NCBI GenBank assembly: GCA_034670405.1
Contig: JAXDDX010000051.1
Location: 2,675,001 to 2,739,000, forward strand
DNA length: 64,000 nucleotides
Source of the DNA: Hoplostethus atlanticus
Taxonomy: Eukaryota; Chordata; Actinopteri; Trachichthyiformes; Trachichthyidae
Direction: 5' to 3'
The translations under genes were made by a program, and so were the position numbers. This document shows positions 40,562 to 52,325 of the stretch, in pieces. Numbering within the stretch: the first letter of the stretch is position 1; every line of letters begins with the position of its first letter. Below the pieces are notes generated by a model. That model did no database searches. It saw only the letters and a list, made by a program, of their open reading frames with translations, and was not told where the DNA came from.

Positions 40562-40830
40562 GTCTCCTAGATCGTCCAAATCGGGTCCCTTGATTGACAG
40601 GTATAACGACGTTACTGTTATTTACAGTTGTCAGAATGAAAGAAAACGCCACTTTTCGTGTCAACGTGGCTTCCTCCTTACTCTACCAGCATAACGCAAC
40701 AACTGTGACGGACACAGGGATTGGCCAATCATGAGAGAGTCTTCCCTTGCTGCTGGCCAATCACAAATAATATTATAAACTTTGGGCGAGGTTTTGCAAT
40801 TCACCACGCCCAATTGCATCAGTCTCCAGT
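40562..40830 (-). promoter_or_regulatory. pycr1: pycr1 promoter: CCAAT boxes and an ATF4-type amino-acid response element
   Basis: A possible non-coding first exon ends with GAGACG|GTAACT on the minus strand near 40562. Upstream are three NF-Y-type motifs: ATTGG/CCAAT back to back at 40720-40729 and CCAAT at 40757-40761. ATTGCATCA at 40813-40821 (TGATGCAAT on the gene strand) is the exact CHOP-type C/EBP-ATF response element. PYCR1 is a known ATF4 target in mammals, so the motif fits. It lies about 620 bases upstream of the start codon. Start-site and first-exon placement are inferred. Confidence 0.55.
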
Positions 40831-41509
40831 AGAGACGTGGTGTAGGGAAATGTAGGTCAATTGTATTATAAAGGTAGTGTTTATTTTGGGTAAAACAAGC
40901 AATGACAACGTCTATTTAAACCATGCCTGACTCACTCACAATAGAGCGACAGGGCCATATGTAGATGGAGGGCAGAGTGCTAATCTTACAATGCAATAGC
41001 AGATTGATTTGTGTGTACACACATACACATACAGCAAAAATAGGTTTATATTATATTACAGTTATATCTCTCTCACGCACGCACGCACACTCCTTTCATA
41101 GTAGTGGTATGGAGTTATATTGCACAAAAATCCCCAGAGACCAGACCTGTTGTAAAACAATCCAGGTAGGACTAGCTGCTAAAACTACCAATGTATAAAA
41201 CATGGTTACATATTTAATGGCCACACCATGTGTAGACTCCGATATTACACTATGGCCACGTGCATATGCAATGTGCATTATGTATTATGCCACTGTATAA
41301 AAGGGATGTATACTGGGCTTGGATATGTCATGAAACATCTCTGAAACCCTTTGATATAGGTTTTATGATTGTCCTTGTAAATGTCGGCATAAAGATGCAG
41401 ACATAATATGTGATGGGGTAATTTTTGCAGTGTCTATACCAGTATGTCAGAAACTCCCTTTTTGCCTCTCTTGGTGCCTTTTTCCATTGGAGAGAACACA
41501 TCACCTCTA

Positions 41510-42202
41510 AGTACTAGTGTAAACGCACCCAAATCGCATTTAAGATCGCATCGCTCAGACCACATTCGGAGGTGGTCTAGAACCGATATGACCACATTCT
41601 TTTAGCAGTGTGCACGCGATGCGTTCTGGGTCGCATTGAAGGACCGCCTACTCAACTGACGTCCTCTGTTTAAGCGGCAGCGCTGTCAAAATTGGCCAAA
41701 ATATTACGATTATCGATTATTCCTTTTTTTTTCTTCCTAAAACACAGCGCATTACCTCCATAAGAGGGCAAACCAATACAACGAGATACATGACTACTTG
41801 TATAGGTATATTTATTTCAACATGTCTTTTAAAAGATCGACATACATACACATTACAAAATAAACTAATAAAATAATGTCCTATACCGTAAAACGTCATT
41901 TAAAAACCTCGCTCGCTCGCTCTCTCTCACACTCCGTGGTTGGTGCTAGAGTGAGAGAACGCGCTGTCTCTCATCGCGAGATCAAATGAATGATTGGTAA
42001 TTGATAATTGATATGTTATCAGGCTAACTGGTATGATGATGTACGTGTTTATTTGCATATAGAGCGGGGAAGTGAGATCCGAATCACTCGAGACGATCAC
42101 TAGACGCATTCTAATGCCAGGTGTAAACGGACGTACTTAGAGGTGTGAACTTGAGATCTGATCGCCCAAATCGGATGTTAATGCCAGGTCTAAACAGGGC
42201 CA
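41510..42202. mobile_element. Non-autonomous DNA transposon, probably hAT-like
   Basis: The right end (42155-42202) reads ATCTGATCGCCCAAATCGGA, then TGTTAATGCCAGGTCTAAACAGGGCC across the element edge. The inverse of this is a terminus I recognise from many percomorph repeats. The left part (41519-41560) carries the inverted counterpart phrase GTGTAAACGCACCCAAATCG and GATCGCATCGCTCAGACC. A second internal copy of the terminal phrase, TAATGCCAGGTGTAAACGGACG, lies at 42112. No transposase is visible. Left boundary and family are uncertain. Confidence 0.5.
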
Positions 42203-44061
42203 AAGAGACAGAAAAACCTTCCATCACAATGAATGAAGTGCATGAAATCCCTAAAATATTTGAGGGGCCCAAAGGTGGCTTGGGACCATTGAGGGACCTG
42301 AATTTGAATGGAGCATTGTTATTCAAATAGCAAAGGGTAAGACAATGCATTTGCTTCTCTCATTAGATTTGACTGAATCTGAAATAATGCAGAATAGGAT
42401 AGCATGTACACTAATGAGCCATAGAATTGGAATAGGGTTTGGCTTCCTATCCCTTGGTAGTTCACTAATGCGTATTCTTAGAATTAGTCATGAAGTCTGC
42501 CCACTGCCTGTCAGTTTGATACTAACATGTGCCCTGTGCATATTTTAATGGGATTGACCCTCCCATGTATCTATCTGTCTCACCCTCCCCCCTGTTTCTT
42601 ATGCCATGCCATGCTAAAATTACACTCCACTAGAGGTACTGTACGTCTCCTTTGAGAGACCACATTCCATTTATTTCCTCTCGGTGCTGTTGGACGGGAA
42701 TGCCTACTGAGGGACCGTGTATACCACTATCTATATATAAAGCAGAATGCATGGCCTGGGCTTGTATTACAAAAGCACCAGCTGTTAAGCTACTCTTCTT
42801 CAGTCAGCTGGGCAAATGACATCAGTTAAGTCTCTATAGGTGTCCGCCATTAATCATTTGAAATAGCCCTACCATTTTTTGCCTCTTCTTTCCATTTTAT
42901 TTCATGAATATCATTAAAAAAAGTGGTCTAAGGTGAGGGATGCCAGATTGTCTCACCCATTTCTGTCTAAAAAAAACATAAAGGAAATGAAAAATTTGGG
43001 AACAATATGATGATTAATTCCTGTCTGATGTTACCAAGGGCATAATAATAGCACTGTAGTACTAGAGGTACTGTACAATCTCCCCTCCCCCTTGGCCAGT
43101 TGGTGTGTGGAATAATTATCCATTGACACACAAAACTGTTGGGTTTTTTCCCCCAAACTTAATCTTAAAGTAACTGGAATTTTCAGCATTGTATCCCTGC
43201 AACTCTGCCTCTCATTCACTCAAACAACACACACACACACAAAGTTAATTTACCACTGACTGCCTCTTTGCTATCTATCACTCAGACTCTGTATGTGTGG
43301 CGAGGTGTGACAACACTCATTCGGTCTTTCTTTTTTTCACAAAACCCCAAGAGATTTATTAAAACACCCAGCAACAACAAAAAGATCTAGCTGAAGCGTT
43401 CACAACAATTTGTTGCTTGCAGTGACTGTAGGGCCCAGAGGTGAATCTGTTTGTGTGTGTGTGTGTGTTTGAGAGTGAGAGACAGAGGGAGACAGAGAGA
43501 GAAATAGCTTTGTTGAGTGAGAGAAGATGTGCGTATTTAATGTCACAGACAGAAAATCTTTCCAAATGTTCATCTGTCTCCCTCCTACAGTCTGAGACAA
43601 GAATACCAAGGACATGAGACGGAGCACACCACACTTAACTGTAATGTCAGTTTTCAGTCCTGTATTTATATTTCTACGTAAATTGAGCCAAATCTTCAGA
43701 CAAGCAAAATAATGAAATAATGATGCACGCATAGGTAGAAATCACACCTGGAGAGAGAGATGAGAGGAGAGGAAGACGTAATGAATGAGAGATGAGAGAA
43801 AGCGAGATAGTGAGAGTGAGAGAGAGAGAGAGAGTGAAAGAGAGAGAGAGAGTGATATTGAGAGTGAGAGTGAGAAATGAGCGAGTTAAAGAGTGAGAGT
43901 GAGAGAGAGAGTGAGAGTGAGAGTGAGAGAGAGAGGCTGCATTCCAGCTAGATTCTTCAGTAAAGCTCCAAATCCAATTTACCAGAGCTGCCCTTGTCCT
44001 AAAACTATCCAAATTTAAATTCAAATTCAAAACCATGAGCTGTCTTTTTTAAAAAACAAAA

Positions 44062-44290
44062 GTTTGGCCAAGAGGTTGAGGAGGCTGACCTGTAGCCAGA
44101 AGGTCACAGGTTCATTTCCCAGACCCTACAGGAGGATATATGCTGGATGTGCGCCAGGTTGTTAGTTCATTGGTAAGTACTGGTGGCCTTCCCAGAGGAA
44201 AAATCATTTGCTCAGAGTCGTCTTTTCTTTATCTACTTAAGGGTTGCTAGGCTGGCCATGACGGTAAACAATATAAACGCTAACTAACTG
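44062..44290 (+). mobile_element. tRNA-derived SINE
   Basis: The head has a polymerase III A-box-like TTGGCCAAGAGGTTGAGG and a B-box-like GGTTCATTTCC (44109-44119, against consensus GGTTCGAATCC), spaced as in a tRNA. The intervening GGCTGACCTGTAGCCAGAAG resembles anticodon-region sequence of fish SINE heads. A tRNA-unrelated body follows. It is not a functional tRNA, because the B box is mutated and the acceptor stem does not close. Confidence 0.6.
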
Positions 44291-45651
44291 TTATAAATGA
44301 GACTAAGACGACCATTATGCTGAGCTACAGTAAACTGTTTCCCTACAGCACACTTAAACGATAGTTGTCATTATATAGAGATCAGCAAGACCAGGGCCAA
44401 AATCCTGGAATTTGACTGAAACTTGTGAGCGCTCCCAAAGCTAATGCCCATGCAGTTTAGCAGAGCTACTTTGAGTCAAATCCATTAGATACCAAAGATA
44501 CAGCCTCCCACGCAACATTTTACAAAACGAGAGCAAAAACTGGGGAAGCTGACATCACCAACATGTGCCATGCGCCATGAGAGATTTGTCATGACAGCAA
44601 GCCAGCAGTCCTCTGTCCCGTGACGTCCTCCAGGCTGGGGAATCAGGAGGCGATGGTTATGATGGACATCTGTCTCAGCTCATCTCTGTCAACCGAGTTC
44701 CTACACCGGAGGGCTGTATGCGGTGTGTGTGTGTTAGTATAGCTATGTGTAAGACAGAGGCCTACAGGGAGTGAGAAGTAAAATGAGGGCCAAACATGGA
44801 ACAGCTGCTAAATGGGGAACAACACCAACAGGGAGTACAGGATTTAATTGAGCTACAGATTGCTCTGTGGAGGCACTGTCCTATCGCTGTCAGTGGCAGG
44901 TTTCCCCGGGCTCTGTCATATTCCACTGATGTAAAATTCTCCTTTGGACCCGGACTGTTGAAATATTGGGCAGGAAAAGTGGAATGAGCGCTGCCTCTAT
45001 TTCACTGGAACAAATTCTGCAGGATTTATCAGGATTTATCAGAGAGGACCAAACTGTTTTGGGAAACAACACACACAGACACACAATATAAAAAATGTTA
45101 CTTCAACAACTACAACAATTTATTTATTGCTGCAAAAATCACCAACATTTTAGATGAAATCCCCTGAAAATCTCCCATCATCTGCTCTAATCTATATGCT
45201 ATTTACTTCTATTTACTAATTAACTTACAAAAATGATCAGGATATTAAAAATAGCAACTCTCTAAGACACAAACAAACAGACAGTGACATAGTGTGTGGT
45301 TTCAGGCAGATTATAAGATTTGGGAACAAGAGCAGCCAGCCGGTCCTGGATGTGCTATTGATCCCTGAGGCTGTTGCTTTGCTATAGGTTGTGACACAGG
45401 AGCTTCCCAGGGACTTATTATAATACATCCATAGTATCCACAGCTGTGAGAGAGGAATACTTTGATCCTGGAATAGAGACCGCTGGAGACGTGAGATTCA
45501 CTGAGCTGATGAAGGAGGGGAGGAGAGGAGAGGCGAGAGGGATGGAGGGAGAAAGGAAGGAGGAGAGGAGGGTGTGAGCAGTACAACATGGGAAGACTGG
45601 AGTAATGGGGGGTGAAAATATGCAGACCACAGAGAAACACATAAAGAGAAA

Positions 45652-45664
<13 letters not shown>

Positions 45665-45705
<41 letters not shown>

Positions 45706-45716
45706 GAGAGAGAGAT
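45665..45716. repeat. GA microsatellite between pycr1 and myadml2
   Basis: About 52 bases of GA with a single AGCGAG interruption, preceded by a short GT run at 45652-45664. Confidence 0.95.
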
Positions 45717-46302
45717 AGACAGCAAAGCAGTATTAGCTAATGTTACAGCCACTGCTATTAAAGAAAGAGACTAGGGGGTAGCTAAGCTGAGCTGACCAGA
45801 TCCCTCCTTGCTGTTTGTCCCTGAGAAAGCAGAAGAACTGCTGACAGAGGAGCTCCAACCAGCTGGCAGCCAGAGAGCCCACTCTCTCTTCTCCTTTACC
45901 TTAAGAGGGTGGAGGGATGGTGGGGTAGAAGCTGGCTGTCTGGGGTATTGCAGATTGGGAGTGAGGAATGGTCAAAGCCCAAAGCCAGAGATTGTGTGTG
46001 TGTGTGTGTGCGTGCGTGTGTGTGTGTGCGTGTGCGTGCGTGCTCACATATCCAGTTATGATAGAGGTCAGAAATAGTGGGTGTGTATGGCTTTATAAGG
46101 ATTTGGCTGGAGATGCCAATGGGGCTTGGCTCGTTGGGTGTGGCAGGCTGTTCTGCCTATATTTCTAGGAGGGCAAGAGGGGTCATTTTAAAGGGTAGGG
46201 TGTCACTTCACTGGGGTGTGGCAGAAGGGGTAGCTGGCTGGATGTATTGGAATATGTTATAGTAAAATTCCCAATCGCATACCACAGTATTTTAAGACTG
46301 AA

Positions 46303-46470
46303 GGGGCATCTTGGTGAGGCGCATACCACGTACAGCCATATGCTATGACGTCCTGGGTTTGACTGTGGCCTGGGACTTTTGTCACATATCATCCCCCTCT
46401 CTCTCCCTCATCCACTCTTTTCTGTCTCTCTCCACTGTCAAATAAAGACAAAAATTAAAAAAAATACTAT
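46303..46470 (+). mobile_element. tRNA-derived SINE with internally deleted head
   Basis: It begins GGGGCATCTTGGTGAGGCGC, has a B-box-like GGGTTTGACTG near 46356, a pyrimidine-rich body (CATCCCCCTCTCTCTCCCTC), and ends CTGTCAAATAAAGACAAAAA. This terminus and body are a common teleost SINE. Compared with the copy at 61643-61790, the A-box part of the head appears shortened. Confidence 0.65.
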
Positions 46471-46556
46471 CTGAGGGATGTCAAATTCTACCTAATAGGG
46501 CAGCTAGGAAGGAATATCCTTTCTTGACTTCATCGACATCCTTTTTCCGTATGGTG

Positions 46557-47637
46557 TTACACACGTGGGCGGGCAGGTGGATGTGGGGACACAAACCGTA
46601 TCCTCTGGGAGTAGATCAGGTCCGCTACATAAAGCCCTAGGTTGACAAAGGAGAACACTGCAACCACAACTTTACTATCCCACGGGCACTTTCCATGGGG
46701 GCATGACGACGGTCGCCATGGAGACCCATATTTTGTGTCAAAGCAGAACACTGGCCACACCACCGATGCACTCAGGTAGAGCAGAACTGCCAGGAGGGTG
46801 TACACCACCACAAAGCGGTCAAATGGCATGCAGCGCACAGCCTTGGTCCGACCACACACAGTCATCATGACCACCAATGTGGTCAGGGCGAAGCAGAGAG
46901 CATAAACAACGACACAGTAGATGGTGGCGGCGTGACGGGAATACTCGCTCCCATTTGCCAGAGCTCCAAAGATGACGCAGGCCACAAAGCCCTGGACGAC
47001 TTTGAGGAGTCCGGAGACCGTGGCCATGTAGCCCACCACAGTCTGGCCTGGTCTGGCTCGGCATAGGACCACCTCAGCCCCATAGGCCAGGGTAGCTGCA
47101 ATGGAGCAGGCGGTGACAGCGATGCGGAAATCTCGGACATCACACCCGGCGTAAGGGCACTCAGAGCGGACAAAGTAGAGTGGGTAGACCACAGAGGCTG
47201 TCACATACCTGGGGGTGGAGACAGAGAGAAACGGGGATAGATATGATGTCACTTTAAGTTTTAATGTAATTGGAAGAGGAGACAGTTACATGGGCTAAGT
47301 GTTGATTGAGCCCCACCGCTATGACAGTACGAGGTTTAAATGGAGCCATGCCTTACATTAGCGTTGCCAGGGCAGCAAAGGCCACAGTGAGGTTGTCCCA
47401 GGACACGGGCAGGCAGCTGTAGAGACGGGTGGCGTCCAGGAAGAACAGCAGAACCGACACGGCGAAGCAGAGGCACCATACCGCCATACAGAAAACCCCG
47501 TATGAACCGCTGTAGCCGGCACTGTGAGTCACCATGGCAACCACCGCACAACCCAGAGCTAACTGGGAGAGGCGGACGGCACCCAGGGGCGAGAAAACCG
47601 CCCTCTTGTTGAGGTACGGACCACCCTGGGTATCCAT
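46557..47637 (-). CDS. myadml2: Myeloid-associated differentiation marker-like protein 2, two coding exons
   Basis: MYADML2 is a multi-pass membrane protein of the MAL/MARVEL group with no established biochemical role. Exons: 47357-47637 and 46557-47208, joined at phase 2 through a GTAAGG donor and a CCCCCAG acceptor, giving 310 residues (human 307). The first exon encodes MDTQGGPYLNKRAVFSPLG and the first MARVEL helices. Close matches to human include ARPGQTVVGYMATVSGLLK, FVACVIFGAL, FDRFVVVYTLLAVLLYLSAS, SVVWPVFCFDTKYG, CPWDSKVVVAVF and YSQRIRFV near the end. Hydrophobic segments fit two four-helix MARVEL units. It sits between pycr1 and aspscr1 as in human. The start codon fits family length; a 5' UTR intron upstream is possible but unplaced. 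Confidence 0.96.
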
Positions 47638-50600
47638 AGTTGGGAGGGCGTCAAGGTCTTCAAGAGGTAATGTCTGTTTTGGATCCTCAGAGACAGATGA
47701 AGAGTTTTACACCAGAAGACGACATCAAGCCACGAAAAAAACGGAGCTCAAATCAGATCCCAAGTCTTAAAAGTAAAAAAAAAAAACAATTAAATGTTGA
47801 GTCTGAATTCAAGCCATAATATCTATGTTGGAATCGCCACAACAGTCCAGTTCCAGTTTGCTGCTTTTCTGTTTTATTACCTCACCAAAAGATTATTAAG
47901 CTCCCGTGAAATCTCTTTGCTCTCTTGCGTTTTCTTCCACGTTCTCAGAAACCACCACTCCCCTTCAAAATCAAATTTTTCCTAATGATGAATAAATGTC
48001 TCTGCTTCTCCTCATATCATGTTGAGTTATAGCCATAGTGAATGTATCCCCATGTACTTAGGGGTGCAAATGTGATGTTGGATCCCTTTTCTTTCGAAGC
48101 TTGCAGTACCCTTCAGCAATGTGTGACAGTGTCACCGAATGCTCAGGTGCTTAGGTGGTATGTGAGTGTGTGTGGGTGTCAGGGCTAGGGTGGATCGCTC
48201 TGCCGTTGCTCCAGGGTTGCCCTCTCCTCTCTCCGCTGTCTCTGCCGAGTTCCTGGGGACTGTGAGTATTTTCTGATACGCTATTTCTGTGTTGGTGATT
48301 CAGAGCATGTCACAAACAAAATACGTCAAAAACGCAGCAGTCGCTCAGGGGGAAATCTCTCTTCTGGATCTCCGCACACAGTCTGTAAGATCTTAAGCTG
48401 GCCAACTGGCTAAGCAGGGCCACACACTCACCTCTCAGCGGAGATATCACACTGAGTCATCGTTGAGTTACAAAAAAAAACCAGAACAAATATCCAGTCT
48501 CAGTATTTAGCAACTTTTCTTCTCTTGTAGAGATGGGTTGACTTTCACATCCTGTCCTTACTTTGATGAAATCACTTCCTTTTATGACGAGACCTGGCAG
48601 GTCCTGTAATTCCAGGTTGTTTACCAACAAGTTGTCAGTTGAGTCACATCTTCAAAGCCACGGTGAAACCACCAGAATATGATCTTGCCCAGTCCAGGCC
48701 CTCAGTTGGAATGAATAAATGGTCCGGGTCAGGGTCTGCTCACCAAGGTCCTCGGTTCTTTACTCCCTGCTGATCAATGTGGCCACACGAGTGGAAACCA
48801 CCACCACCACCACACCACCTCGCTTTTCTTACTTTCTCTCACACACACTCTTTCTCACACACATTCCCCTTCCTTACTGTCTGCCCCTCTCTTGAGAAGA
48901 GAGGGTATTGCCGGTCAGCCAGACCAGAAAGGAAGTTATTTTAATCCTCGGGTTGGGCTATCATTGTGCATGTGGTTGGGCGGGGAGTTGGGGCATGCAG
49001 ACACATTCAACACCCTGTGGAATGGGGTGAGAGGACTGACCCCATGACATATAGACACACACAGTTGCTCACCAAGCTCACCAATTCACCAAGTCAGACT
49101 GAGTGCACAGATAGGTCCTGCTATGATCTACTGAGGTTACACTTCTGAAACTTTAATCATACTTAAGACTCCTGGGAATGTACAAGGGACCAGAAAGCCA
49201 TTAAATAGCCCAGATCTTGAGTTACAAATATGAAAGTCATCAATGCATATACACGTACATAGATTCTCTCTCTCTCTCACTACACACATTTCTCTATCCA
49301 TCATCATTTTATTGACCTATTTAGGTTTGATCACAATGTCTCTGAAGGTGGGCATTGATTGATTGGGCCTGTCACTTCTCCATGCTAAGTGAACAGTATG
49401 CTATTTGCGATAATTCCTCCTCCATGAACAACCGTGAGAAAGAACCAACAACTCACGCACAAGCAGAGCTCCTGGCCAGCATCACCCCTGCCTCTTCAGA
49501 CAGGTTGTAGAGATTTTCTAAAGGTGATATTGCCATCTACAGCTGAACCTTAGAAACAGTCTGGTTGTGCCAGTAGAGAGCTGTGTTGCACCAATGCGGC
49601 GTTGTATCCAAAATAGGCACCAGACAATATAAGCCCATAGCATAGAAGACAATAGTGTATTTTATTTCTGAGATTCTCAGCAGGGAACAATATAAGATTA
49701 CTCCCAAATATTAATGCTAAATAAGGGTTAGACCCCCTCACTGTAGAGCAAAGCTAAGAAATGATTCACATCAAAGCAAATCATATCCCCGAAGATTGCT
49801 TTCGCTATGCTTTAGCTTTATGGTCCTGAGAGTTGATTTCTTGATTTGCTTCACAGTAGAAAGGCTACAGTTTACATTTACATTACTAATATATTTTGAG
49901 GTGGCATTATTATTATTATTAAGGATGTATTGATGAAGAATTTAGTATGAGACTTCTTTCCCTTTATTTCTAATTGCATACCTGTGTGGATTGATCCAGG
50001 CACGTTGCTATTTTATTCAATTTCATGTGAGATTTATTCCTAAATAAAAGTTTATAGCAACTTAAGAGTGGAGCAAGTTGGGAATCTTTACTGATGTAAC
50101 CTATCTAGAGGGAACATTAGAAGAACATCGGTCCTGATGCTTTTTTTTTGGTAAATATGGTTACAAAAACCTACAAGAATTCAAATTTGGGCTGACTAAG
50201 GCTAAGGTACGTTACCAAACATTACTATCTCGTGCCTCATTGTAGTTTATAATTCTAATTTAGTAACAACCATCAGCAAGCACTGGTCCAGGTACAGTTA
50301 TTCCAGCCCAACAGAATAACAGCTGCACCATTCCTATTAGTTTCTATATATATTTATACCGCCCTGTCAGAATAAACCTAAGGAATAGCCTGTCTTTGCT
50401 AGTGAAGCCACTAGAGAGCACTATTGCAGTAGTATGGAGATGCTGAAGCACTAAAACCAGGCTTTTCACATGTTCCTTTGAATTTCCAACCCTTTCTTTA
50501 GAATGAACAAATGAGCAACTATGACAAAGCAGTCACAGTTTAGACATCTCACCTGGCCGCAACGCCACCTCAATCAGTCTTGAACATTTTGATCTCTCAA

Positions 50601-51599
50601 AGAATGATTATGTTTTTAGCTGGGAACAACTCAATCGTAATAGCTTGTTTGCTGCATCTCTGAGCAAAACTCGAGAGAAACTTCCCCAAAACACAACCGA
50701 CATAATCTCCACAAACAGCCTCTGTAAATCTATTGCTTTATTCTATCATCCAATCCTCGAGGGCAGTTGGAAGTAATTAATTTGCAAGAGAGAGGCAGAG
50801 AGAGGGGAGAGTGTGTGTGTGTGTGTGTGAGAGAGAGGTGGGGGGATGACAAGTGGATGGAATGCACTCCTCCCTCATACACCCTCAGCAACATACCCGC
50901 ACACACACCGTCCTGCTCCCCTCTGTATCTGGCCTCCTTTTGAAGTTCCTTCTTCTGGAGAGAGGAACGAGCGGGCAGATGGGGAGAAAGCTGAAGAACG
51001 TACTGCACGTAAAGATGATAGGACATGAAAGTATGGCTACATGCTGTGTGTGTGTACTATTCACTGTGGACACCCAGATAAGCTAGGGCATGTGACAGAA
51101 TCAGTGTGAGGCTCCACAAATGTGTGTGTGTGTGTGTGTGTTAGATCAAAGCAGTAGTCGCCATGGGTCCAGGAAAGCACCTGAAAAATGTTTAGCCCCT
51201 CTTTAACGCCCCCTGCTTACTGCCTCTGATAGCAGGCTGAAAGGCAGCATGGCAGAAAGATCACAGCCCACTTCTCTCAGGTATAACCTTAAATACTCCC
51301 CATATAACTAAACTAAACAAGGATCTAAAAATGTAGGCTTGCTAAATTGATGACTTCTCACAGCAATTCAAAGCTTTTAGATTCACAGCTATATATCTAA
51401 TAGGCAAGGGCAGTTTGGGAGGGGGGATTAAACCAGCAGCGCTATACGTTCCTATAGCATTGCCAACACATGGTAGAAGTGCATTTCAGTGTCAGCTTTG
51501 GGAGATAAAGCCCAGGAATAATATTGTGGCGCTTAACGATGATAGCTAGACTAGATTAGCTAGATTAATAAAGGAGGTTGATGCAACAAAGAATTTGCT
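47638..51599. other. Upstream of myadml2; no further gene seen
   Basis: This stretch should contain the myadml2 promoter and any non-coding first exon, but none could be placed. NOTUM would be expected on this side by human gene order, yet its conserved carboxylesterase segments (GGWYC, GSSAGG) were not found in either strand from here to 54 kb. Only short simple repeats are visible, for example GT/GA at 50810-50836 and GT at 51121-51140. Confidence 0.45.
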
Positions 51600-52325
51600 A
51601 GCTCAAAGGAGATTTATTCCCTGCCAACGGCATACAACTACCCGGGGTTGAGATGTGGACCTCTCCCACTGGGACCGTAACCCCCTTATGGCTGGGTTGG
51701 CTGAAGCCACTTCTGCCCAACTCAGGTCGCCGCCCCACCTCCATCCACCCCAGCACCTTGCTCAGTTCTGGGTCCTCCTTTTGCACTCTGGCCCATTCTG
51801 GATCATCCAGCCGCAGGGCCCTACACATCTTCACCCTGTCCACCATGGCCTCCAAGTCTCAGCATGGCTGCAGTGTGCACAGTCAGGCTTACAGGGCCGC
51901 CTGGAGCACCTGACTGCATTGGTGTGACTGGGCCCCTTTCTAGATGAAGGTATAGTTATACTCCTGTAGCTCAATCCACCTTGCACCTTGACTTTCAGAT
52001 TCCCGCAAAGTCAACAACCACTTGAGGGAGACATGGTCTGTCCTGACGAGGAACTTCAGCCCATACAGGTAGTGTTTGAAGCACTTTCACGACAGCCAGC
52101 AGTTCTCTCTGGGTCACACAGTAGTTGCGTTAGAGAACGCCCTACTGTAGAAGGCAATCACCCGCTCACCGCTTGGTGTCACCTGAGCCAGCACTGCCCC
52201 CCGGCCATTGTTGCATCCATGTCCAGGACAAATTCTCCTTCCGGATCAGGGGCAATCAGACCGGAGACTGACAAAGGGAGGATTTGAGCTGGTCAAAGGC
52301 CTGCTGCTGCTCAGGGCACAGTTGT
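51600..52325 (-). pseudogene. Ty3-type LTR retrotransposon pol relic (RNase H region)
   Basis: Read on the minus strand from 52325 downward, interrupted frames give the usual order of a Ty3-type pol after the reverse transcriptase thumb. They show PEQQQAFDQLKSSLCQSPV, then EFVLDMDAT, SGERVIAFYSRAL-like and ENCWLS segments, then YGLKFLVRTDHVSLKWLL. The last open part (51598-51855) encodes MEAMVDRVKMCRALRLDDPE and a further 65 residues from the linker region after RNase H. Several frame changes and stops show it is dead. No LTR was identified. Confidence 0.7.

Larger units (their letters stand above)
40831..46302. other. Intergenic DNA between pycr1 and myadml2
   Basis: No intact gene was found. 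The interval contains a DNA transposon (about 41510-42202), a short relic resembling the pycr1 intron 1/exon 2 border (43735-43769), a tRNA-derived SINE (44062-44290), and GA-rich or GA/CA microsatellites (43790-43935, 45650-45716, 45990-46045). Part of the low end is pycr1 upstream DNA, and the high end may include the myadml2 3' UTR. Confidence 0.5.

Noticed and set aside
44062..44140. Possible functional tRNA gene
   Set aside because: The B box is mutated (GGTTCATTTCC) and no closed acceptor stem was found, so it is a SINE head.
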